A DNA stretch of 44,202 nt, from assembly GCA_035628055.1 (NCBI GenBank), contig DASPKO010000062.1, positions 1 through 44,202 on the forward strand, written 5' to 3'. Below the pieces are notes generated by a model, which did no database searches, was not told where the DNA came from, and saw only the letters and a program-made list of their open reading frames with translations. Each line of letters opens with the position of its first letter. Position 1 is the stretch's first letter. This document shows positions 1 through 6,405 of this stretch, in pieces. The translations under genes were made by a program, and so were the position numbers. This stretch comes from DASPKO01 sp035628055. GTDB taxonomy: Bacteria; Planctomycetota; Phycisphaerae; Phycisphaerales; UBA1924.

Positions 1-92
1 AGGATGGGAAGTTGCGCCAGCCGTGGTCGGAGGGGCTATGCCCCGCCGTGCCACGACGTGCCCCGGAAGGCCCCGGAGTTGGCACGATTTGG

Positions 93-473
93 TCACCAAT
101 CTATGCGGCACTTCTCCGGCCCGGGACGGTCCGCGCCGCCGACGCTGGGCAGCGAGCGCACCGCCGCGGCCAGGGGCAGCGGGCCTTCGTCGGTATAGAC
201 CTCCGCGGTCAGGCGGATGTCGCGGTGCCGCATGATCCGCTGCGCCACGGCCATCAGGACGCTCGACGCCGCGAGCATGGTCCCCAGGGAGTGACGCAGG
301 GAGTGCAGAACGACCTTTCGTCCCCGCTGGTCGGATTGCTTGATGCTGGCCCGGTCGAGGTCGACCCGGAACAGCCACATCGACGGGATCTGCTCGAATA
401 CCAGGTTGCCATCGCCCGCACGTTCTGAGCGCCAGGTCCTCAGGGCGTCGGGGGCACCTGGTATGAGGTCCGA
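93..473 (-). pseudogene. Tyrosine recombinase (phage-type integrase), C-terminal remnant
   Basis: The minus strand encodes the C-terminal catalytic half of a tyrosine recombinase. I can see 'LHSLRHSLGTML' (the His-x-x-Arg box), 'RIMRHRDIRLT' (the second His region) and 'EVYTD' (the nucleophilic Tyr), in the right order and spacing. The frame stays open upstream to about 728, but residues before about position 86 do not resemble the N-terminal core-binding domain or the first catalytic Arg block, and they overlap the start of the regulator on the other strand. I read it as a truncated, inactive integrase left by a former mobile element. The neighbouring broken RHS fragments fit that view. The upstream boundary is approximate. 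Confidence 0.7.
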
Positions 474-639
474 TCCAATCGCGGGAGCCGGGCCACCAGC
501 CCCGCATAGAGCCGGTCGCCGCACCCCGCTCTCACGCTGCCGAGCCGCGTTCGTGCGGCCTCGCCAGCGGCAGTGGGAGGGCGGCAGCCGCCTCGCAGGG
601 GAATCTTCAAAGACCCGAGAAGCCAGGTCGGAATGCGGT

Positions 640-1098
640 ATGAGACACAGTGAGACGACGGCGGCTGACCCGTACTTCACCTCGCGTGAGTACCGCGTCC
701 GTCTCCGCTCCGTGGTCGCCACGCACACCTACCGGCAGCTCGCGGCCATGGCCGGAGTCAGCCCCGAGACGATCCGCCGGTTCCTGCGCGGCGACCGGCC
801 CACCGCGGTCTTCCTGGCCTGCGTCTGCCTGCACTTTGGCATCAGCCTCAACTGGCTGGTCTTCGGGGACGGACCGGAGGACTACGAGGAGGCCACCAAG
901 GGCCTCGGAACGAGCACCCGGCGGCCCAGCGACGCGTCGCTGCAACGGCTCGAAGAGCTCCTCCAGTGCGTGCACGACCAGGTCGGGGCCGCCCAGCGGC
1001 TGCTCTCCGGGGCCCGAAGCCCGGCCCGCGGCCGGGACTACGAGGTCGTGGTGCGCACCCGGCGGGGACGGACGCCTCGGGCGCCTCCCGAGAAGTGA
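640..1098 (+). CDS. XRE/CI-repressor-like helix-turn-helix regulator
   Basis: This 152-residue protein probably binds DNA. Residues about 28-55 ('YRQLAAMAGVSPETIRRFLRGD') read as a helix-turn-helix, followed by 'FGISLNWLVFGDGP', a segment typical of CI-like/XRE repressors just after the HTH. The C-terminus has a short amphipathic helix ('LEELLQCVHDQVGAAQRLL') and a basic tail. A paralogue lies at 10,872-11,513 with the same order of elements, including a nearly identical 'FGVSLNWILLGRGP'. I chose the ATG at 640 because homology to the paralogue begins shortly after it and the upstream frame overlaps the integrase relic. Its last third is duplicated in degraded form at 1,436-1,541. Target genes are unknown. 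Confidence 0.72.
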   Translation: MRHSETTAADPYFTSREYRVRLRSVVATHTYRQLAAMAGVSPETIRRFLRGDRPTAVFLACVCLHFGISLNWLVFGDGPEDYEEATKGLGTSTRRPSDASLQRLEELLQCVHDQVGAAQRLLSGARSPARGRDYEVVVRTRRGRTPRAPPEK

Positions 1099-1112
1099 AG
1101 TAAGCCGAGAAG

Positions 1113-1435
1113 TTATCGAAGGTCGCGAAGGAGCTCACGCGTGCCCTGCTGGGCCCGCTCCAGGCGGTCGAGGTCGTCGAGCGTGTACACCCGGTCGAAC
1201 TGGCGCGTGCCGCCGACGGTGGCGTCGTGGACGTAGTCCTGCACCGCGGTGACGTTCGAGTTCTCGTCCCAGCTCGGGCGCTCGTCGAAGAAGTCCCGGT
1301 CGGGCCCGAGGACCTTGGTCCAGGTCCACTTGGTCGGGCGGTTGAACCGGTCCCAGTTGCTATAGGTGGGAACGGTCCCCGGGGCGGCGCCGTTGTGGAT
1401 GCGGCTGTACACGTCGGGAACAGTGTATTTGGTCC
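1113..1435 (-). pseudogene. RHS-repeat core fragment C (no tip)
   Basis: The frame reads as RHS/YD-repeat-type sequence: 'VYSRIHNGAAPGTVPTYSN', then 'WDRFNRPTKWTWTKV' and 'TRQFDRVYTLDDLDRLERA', then an abrupt unrelated end and stop. The last part is nearly identical to the first residues of RHS fragment A (5,632-5,702), but fragment C extends in the N-terminal direction where A is cut off. Both are probably pieces of one ancestral RHS gene broken inside this shared stretch. It has neither an N-terminus nor a C-terminal toxin tip, so it is almost certainly non-functional. It sits between the XRE regulator and a degraded copy of that regulator's 3' end. Confidence 0.65.
1142..1212. repeat. 71-bp direct repeat, copy 1 (partner at 5,632-5,702)
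   Basis: By eye this matches 5,632-5,702 without gaps at 68 of 71 positions, in the same orientation. It is the only part shared by RHS fragments C and A, and it lies at the downstream edge of C and the upstream edge of A (plus-strand view), so it marks a likely recombination or duplication junction. Confidence 0.75.
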
Positions 1436-1541
1436 CTCCAGTACGTCCACGACCAGGTCGGGGCGGCGTCTGCTGACCGGGGCCCGGAGCAGCACTCGGG
1501 GCGGTGACTACGAGGTCGCGGTGCGCACCCGGCGGGGACGG
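1436..1541 (+). pseudogene. Degraded partial copy of the XRE regulator 3' end
   Basis: This stretch aligns to 960-1,071 inside the regulator gene. Both begin with a 'cctccagt.cgt.cacgacc' block and share the part encoding 'DYEV.VRTRRGR'. A few bases are missing or changed in between, so the copy cannot be read in one frame across its length. It has no start codon or HTH part. Together with the intact gene it flanks RHS fragment C, which suggests that a segment carrying the RHS piece was inserted or duplicated here. Confidence 0.65.
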
Positions 1542-1610
1542 GCGGCGGTCCACCACGGACTTAGGCATGAGCCAGTTGATCTCCTGCGCCGTGCGCGCTC
1601 CCAATAGCGC

Positions 1611-2301
1611 CTAATACGACCCACATTCCGAACAGGCGTGACCAGCCTGAGCCGGATAGCCGCACCGTCGGCAGAGTCCCCGCTTCACCCGGTACATTCC
1701 TCTCGCAACTGGGACCAGCGTTCCCATCGCCGCAACAAAGATTGCGCACAGGGCAACATTGATGGCAAGGTTCAACCAGATCGGACGCAAAGGAATGACA
1801 ACTGGCCTACGAGCACTCTCGCCATGGTGCGGCGCAAGCACTATCCCCCCCAGCAAAACTCCAGGGGGCCTTGTCCCAGCTGCGACTGAACTCACACCAT
1901 ACAGCCGGCAGTGGAAAACCCCGCGCGTCCTCCACAGCTTGGAAGGAGGCGCGCGTTTGATCGCTTGGTGGACTCAGCCGACGCCTTCCCCAATCTGGAG
2001 ATCGGACTCGGCTTGTGGCCCTAGACTCGGCAACCATTGCCACTGTTTTCTCGTAGTTCGGGTGATCCCGAGGCGCCAACGCCAGCGGATGTGACGGAGA
2101 CCACACCGTTCGAACACCGCCCGCAGCGTAGTACCAGTTTACCAACCAAGTATTCAGTTCCCTCGAAGCGATAGAGGCCTCGGACTTAATTCGTAAGCGA
2201 TCCGCCAGAGCGGATGAAATCACCACCATTGCCACCTGGGCAACCGTTGCAACCGCCACCGACGCCAGGATACGTCGAACCCATGTCCGGGTTATATACA
2301 T
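1611..2301 (-). pseudogene. Two-helix membrane protein with C-terminal zinc ribbon, frameshifted; candidate immunity partner of RHS tip B
   Basis: Two overlapping frames join into one protein of about 230 residues. It has an N-terminal membrane helix ('ILASVAVATVAQVAMVVIS'), an exposed middle, a 'GFPLPAVWCEF' block, then 'IPLRPIWLNLAINVALCAIF' (second helix) and a zinc ribbon 'CRRCGYPAQAGHACSECG'. The frames meet in a run of seven identical bases at 1,845-1,851 (C on plus, G on the coding strand). Removing one G gives a continuous '...WSFAGGIVLAPHHGES...' reading. The order of elements matches the intact gene at 3,336-3,986. The gene starts inside the end of RHS fragment B and overlaps it out of frame. 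An in-frame GTG at 2,319 is an alternative start. The frameshift may be real, phase-variable or a sequencing error. Confidence 0.6.
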
Positions 2302-3260
2302 TATCGCAGTTCCGATCACTTTGAGCCCGACAGCGCCTCAGGATGTTGCGTGCGACCTCTTTGCAATGCTCAAACGCGCCCGGTGTGAGCGCGCAGTACA
2401 TGCACACCGCACTATTATAGTCGTATTGTACTTGACAAAGGACGCACGGGTATTCCCCGAAACCTCCGAAGCGGCCGCCACCTGGAGGCAGGGACCAGTC
2501 AAGATCACCCGTATTTCCATTGCACGGTGGTCCGCCTGGAGATCCTGGAATGGGGTCGCGCGGCCAGGGATCCCCTGGGTTCTCTCCCGGAGGCCCGCCT
2601 GGACCAGGTTGTTGAGCAAGACACTCCGCTAGTGCTAGACCCGCATCGGCGAATCGGTTCCAAGCGACCACGTGCGCAGCAACGGCCACCATGCAGGCGA
2701 GCGCACCGATTGGCGTCACTACTCTCGGACCCGCACAGGCGACAATGACCCCGGCCGCCGTCAGCTTGAGATACGCCTTGGCGGCGTCGTATTCCGCACG
2801 TTCGCTTTCACAAGCCAAGCCAAACGGATCACGCGCCGTTAGGGCCCTGCCCGCGCAATATGCGTACAACCCCAGCCCATCCACATATCCCAGCGGATCG
2901 CGCTGCAGCCACCTCCCCTGGGTCGGGGTGTAGTACCGGTGCCGCACCTCGTAATGCAGCACGACATCATCCCAGCGATACCCCCCGTAACCGAAGAAGT
3001 TCCTGACGATTCCAGGGCTGCTGAGTATTCCCAGCCCGTTCGCGGGCGCGTTCGTCTCGTTGTCGTAGTTCGTGAGGTCTTTGGAATCGACGACCCCATC
3101 GAATAGGGCCGCGTCGGTGCGCACGTCGTACCCCGCGCCGATCCCGTTAATGCGGGTGTCGAAGGCCGTCCGGTCCGAGGAGTCGACGGTCCCGTTCTTG
3201 TCCATCTCCTTGAAGGGTACCAGGTAGGGCTTCCCGTAGGCCGTGTGCTTCACCGACCTG
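2186..3260 (-). pseudogene. RHS fragment B: 3' end of RHS core plus a distinct C-terminal tip
   Basis: The RHS part starts abruptly near 3,250-3,260 at 'HTAYGKPYLVPF' and includes the classic end of the core: 'EVRHRYYTPTQGRWLQRDP' followed by 'YVDGLGLYAYCAGRAL' and 'DPFGLA'. The tip that follows (about 200 residues) differs from tip A. It has a long hydrophobic stretch ('AAGVIVACAGPRVVTPIGAL' onward), a Pro/Gly linker, and a Cys-rich end with CxxC-type pairs ('CVLCQVQYDYNSAVCMYC'). The upstream RHS barrel and any secretion domain are absent, so this looks like an orphan tip module stored downstream of another RHS piece. I do not recognise the tip's activity. Its 370-bp core portion (2,881-3,250) is highly similar to fragment A at 4,531-4,900. 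Confidence 0.72.
2881..3250. repeat. RHS core direct repeat, copy 1 (partner 4,531-4,900)
   Basis: This aligns with 4,531-4,900 at a constant offset of 1,650 bases with no gaps seen. It covers the conserved 3' end of the RHS core including an inserted dockerin-like segment. Similarity stops at about 3,250 on one side and at the tip boundary on the other, as expected where recombination swaps C-terminal tips. Confidence 0.8.
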
Positions 3261-3335
3261 GTTGTAGAGACCGAGCCGCGAGCACCGCGAGTCGGGTGAG
3301 ATGGCGCCGGGACCGTACGAATGTGCGTCGGTCGA

Positions 3336-3986
3336 TCACGTGGTCCCGTCTCCGTTGCGCGCGGCGCCACACTCTGGACATGGTCCCGAGCCGGTACGCG
3401 GATAGCCACATTGTCCGCACAGACCCGCGCGGCGACGACTGGCCGCCCGCAAATGCCTCGCAGTCCATAGTGCTGCCCCCACAATGGTCGCGTGGGAGAG
3501 CACGTTCACTGCTAGCCCGAATGGATCACAGCAGTATGGTATCAGCCATGGGAATTCTCGCCGGCGCACACCGCACCGCTCTCGCGACCCCGGTACCAGG
3601 TAGCCTCGCATGCACCGAAGCGGAAGTCCGGACTCCACCAAGATGAGCCCGTGAGCACCTATTCGGCTCAGTGTGCGCTCAATTCTGTTGGGCAGTTCCC
3701 GATGTGGGACGGGCTCCGGAAGGAGAGGGTCTCCGCCTGAGGGATTGTAGGAACCACTCGACGGCTCACCGGGTGGACCAACATTCCATACTGACACAAG
3801 AAGTCCGCGGTCAACATACCACGGCCGTTGGGATGTGCCATCGATGCTCAGCCGTCCGGGTCTGATAGCGATTGTCGGTGCGAGGATAACAAGCACGACG
3901 GAGTCGACGACAACGAGGACTGCTCCGAAGAGCACCGTCCACAGCACAGCCCTTGCCCTTAGCCGCAACGAGGCCATTGTGTACAT
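3336..3986 (-). CDS. Two-helix membrane protein with C-terminal zinc ribbon; candidate immunity partner of RHS tip A
   Basis: This 216-residue protein starts with a basic N-terminus and a membrane helix ('VLWTVLFGAVLVVVDSVVLV'). Next come an exposed middle with a 'GLPLRCMRG' block, a second hydrophobic segment ('GLAVNVLSHATIVGAALW'), a basic linker, and a four-Cys zinc ribbon 'CGQCGYPRTGSGPCPECG'. The predicted topology puts the middle outside the membrane and the ribbon in the cytoplasm. The ribbon type is common in planctomycete membrane proteins of unknown role. Its ATG at 3,986 overlaps the stop of RHS fragment A (3,959) by 28 bp, so the genes look translationally coupled. The place right after a toxin tip is where immunity genes sit. 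A second in-frame ATG lies at 3,977. An immunity function is inferred from position only. Confidence 0.62.
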   Translation of the reverse strand: MYTMASLRLRARAVLWTVLFGAVLVVVDSVVLVILAPTIAIRPGRLSIDGTSQRPWYVDRGLLVSVWNVGPPGEPSSGSYNPSGGDPLLPEPVPHRELPNRIERTLSRIGAHGLILVESGLPLRCMRGYLVPGSRERCGVRRREFPWLIPYCCDPFGLAVNVLSHATIVGAALWTARHLRAASRRRAGLCGQCGYPRTGSGPCPECGAARNGDGTT

Positions 3987-4530
3987 CCGGGGCCGAAACC
4001 CGCTCTTCGATATGTTCCAAGCGATCCGAGGCGGTCAGACGTATTCCCACCGTTGCAGCGGCGGCGCGCTTCTTCCAAGAAGGTCTCTAGCTCCCGCTGG
4101 CGCCGTCGTATGGCCTCCCTGCAGGCCTCGTTCTGACAGTCTGCCAACGGTCCATCTAGACAGCGCAGCTCCAGTGAGGCGCATTCCAGTTCTCGGCACC
4201 AACATCGTCTGCTGCCAGTGTCCGGCCACGGACACCGTTGACGGAGATGGCAATGCTCGTGCTGCGTAACGCAGAAGACAATGCCGTCGCGACCGTCGAC
4301 GCCTGGATAGAGCCGGCGAATGGTATTGGTACAGATGCAGCAGCGGTGTTGACGCCCGTCCACGCACCAAGTGTGTCCGAACCCTGGCTCGCGACATTTT
4401 AGCAAGCATTGCTGCGTGAGCGGGTCGGATGGGTCTCCATCCTCACGTCCACACGCTTGTGCTAGCAAGCCTAATGGATCTATAGCAGACAACGCTCTTG
4501 AACGAACGTATTGATAGGTGTTTAGACCTT

Positions 4531-4900
4531 CCACGTATTCTGCCGGATCACGCTGCAGCCACCTGCGCTGGGTGGCGTTGTAGTGGCGGTGCCTGACCTC
4601 GTAGTGCAGCACCACGTCATCGCGGCGATAGCCGCCGTAGCCGAAGAAGTTCCTGACGATCCCGGGGCTGCTGAGGATGGAGAGCCCGTTCGCGGGCGCA
4701 TTCGTCTCGTTGTCGTAGTTGGTCAGGTCTTTCGAGTCCACCGTGCCGTCGAAGCACCCGGAGTCGGTGCGCACGTCGTACCCGGCCCCGATCCCCGTGA
4801 TCCGCGCGTCGAAGGCCGTCCGGTCCGAGGAGTTCACCGTCCCGTTCTTGTCCATCTCCTTGAAGGGGATCAGGATGGGCTCCCCGTAGGCGGTGTACTT
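4531..4900. repeat. RHS core direct repeat, copy 2 (partner 2,881-3,250)
   Basis: Second copy of the 370-bp RHS core segment. On the plus strand its left edge is where tips A and B diverge. Confidence 0.8.
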
Positions 4901-5631
4901 GGTCCACTCGATGACCAGGGGCAGGGTGGCGCTGCTGCCGTCCCGGATAGCAACCGACACGTCGCTCCGCCGGTTCCGGCAGAGGTAGACCGTGACTTCC
5001 TTGGTCGAGTCGCTCTGGGTGGTCCAGCCGGTGGAGAAGTCCGTGTCGCTGCGGAAGACCTCGTCGATGTACGACGAACCTCCAAAGCCGTCCTGTCCGG
5101 CCGCGCCGAAGAAGCTCACGCGCTTGGGATAGGCGTCGATCGTGCCCCCGCCGGTGGACCTGATGATCGCCACCTGCTGCCACTTGTCGTTGTTGAGGTA
5201 CAGGTACCGGGCGTCGTTCGAGTCAACGTCGTGGTCCCCGTCGGCGTCGTAATGCCGGGCGATCTGCTGGCCCAGGCCGTTGTAGCGGTACTCGCTCAGG
5301 GTCGCCCCGGCCTGGGTCTTGACCTTCACCAGGCGGTTCCAGGCGTCGAAGACGAAGTCGTAGAGCCCGTCGTCGAGCACGTTCCCCTTCTTGTCGTAGT
5401 CGAATGTGTACTCCACGGGGTTGCTGGAGTTGGTGTCCCGCGTCAGGATCTCGTTGGCCTGGGAGTGGGTGCGGGTCTCGTCGAGCTCGCCCGTGTCGGT
5501 GAAGTCGGCGTCGCCGTTGAGGTTGCGCCGGTAGTTCACCCAGTTGCCCAGCTGGTCCAGAGCCAGGGCCCCGCCCGAGGTCCGCCACTGCTCGTCCATG
5601 GTCTGGCTGGAGAGGGCCGAGCCACTCCAGT

Positions 5632-5702
5632 TGCCCTGCTGGGCCCGCTCCAGGCGGTCGAGGTCGTCGAGGGTGTAGGCCCGGTCGAACTGGCGCGTGC
5701 CG
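5632..5702. repeat. 71-bp direct repeat, copy 2 (partner at 1,142-1,212)
   Basis: This copy lies at the extreme N-terminal-side edge of RHS fragment A. Similarity to copy 1 ends at about 5,702, followed by roughly 40 bp before the sigma-factor start, so the RHS homology breaks exactly here. Confidence 0.75.
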
Positions 5703-5742
5703 GCACGTAGGAACCGGATGCGGTCCGTGGTAGATTGACAGG

Positions 5743-6405
5743 GTGAAGCGGGCCGCACCCCAGGATATCGAAGCTCCGGCCGCCGGGCCGGGCGGGGAGG
5801 ACGACCGCGGGCCGTCCCTGGTTCTGCGTGCGGCCTCGGCGGCGAGCACCCAGGCGGCCGCCGACCTGCTCCCCCTGGTCTATCGCGAGCTGCGCGTGCT
5901 GGCGCGGAGCCGGATCGCCAAGCTCCCGCCGGGCCAGACCCTGCAGGCGACGGCGCTGGTGCACGAGGCGTACATGCGGATCGTCGGGAGCGCCGACCCG
6001 GGGTGGAGCGGGCGCGCACACTTCTTCGCGGCCGCGGCCCGCGCGATGCGCAACATCCTCGTGGACCTCGCCCGGTCGAAGGGGGCCGGCAAGCGCGGGG
6101 GAGGTCGCCGGCGGGTCGTCCTCGACGGGTCCGCCGGCGTCGGGACGGGCTGGGAGACCGACCCGGACTACGAGGCGCTGGACCGGGCGTTGAGCGAGCT
6201 GGAGCGGCTGGACGCCCGCAAGAGCGACGTGGTGATGCTGCGCTTCTTCGGGGGCATGACCACGGCGCAGACCGCCGCCGTGCTGGGCGTGTCGAGCCCG
6301 ACCGTCGAGCGGGACTGGGCATTCGCCAAGGCTTGGCTGAGGCGGCGGCTAGACGAAGCCCCGGAGTGCGGCCCGGATGAACGAGACGGATCGCCAGGTC
6401 GTTGA
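5743..6405 (+). CDS. ECF sigma factor (planctomycete type, paired with Ser/Thr kinase)
   Basis: This 220-residue protein directs RNA polymerase to a regulon of its own. Region 2 is at about residues 35-105, with 'PLVYRELRVLARSRIAKL', 'LQATALVHEAYMRI' and 'FFAAAARAMRNILVDLAR', a signature of the planctomycete ECF family often coded next to receptor kinases (TIGR02999-like). Region 4 is at about 150-205 ('RKSDVVMLRFFGGMTTAQ' followed by 'VLGVSSPTVERDWAFAKAWL'). The start is a GTG. An unrelated leader of about 25 residues precedes the conserved part, so a later start is possible. The gene overlaps the kinase by 29 bp, implying one transcript. The promoter must lie in the short gap after the RHS relic or inside it. 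No anti-sigma gene is seen; the kinase probably controls it. Confidence 0.9.
   Translation: MKRAAPQDIEAPAAGPGGEDDRGPSLVLRAASAASTQAAADLLPLVYRELRVLARSRIAKLPPGQTLQATALVHEAYMRIVGSADPGWSGRAHFFAAAARAMRNILVDLARSKGAGKRGGGRRRVVLDGSAGVGTGWETDPDYEALDRALSELERLDARKSDVVMLRFFGGMTTAQTAAVLGVSSPTVERDWAFAKAWLRRRLDEAPECGPDERDGSPGR

Larger units (their letters stand above)
3959..5712 (-). pseudogene. RHS fragment A: RHS core plus HEHCH metalloprotease-like C-terminal tip, N-terminus missing
   Basis: The core reads 'QFDRAYTLDDLDRLERA', 'VEYTFDYDKKGNVLDDG', 'VFDAWNRLVKVKTQAG', 'YRYNGLGQQIARHYDADGD' and ends 'RHRHYNATQRRWLQRDPAEY' then 'DPLGLLAQACG', as RHS/YD-repeat proteins do. After it comes a tip of about 170 residues rich in cysteine, with 'CVTQHEHCHLRQRC' (HEHCH at 4,247-4,261) and a downstream 'RELECASLELRC'. 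HExxH is the zinc-binding motif of metallopeptidases, and the downstream Glu could be the third ligand. Homology stops near 5,705, at the short gap before the sigma-factor gene; the frame stays open further upstream only as antisense of the kinase. Fragment A lacks its N-terminus, signal and most of the barrel, so it is probably not expressed as a complete toxin. Confidence 0.72.
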
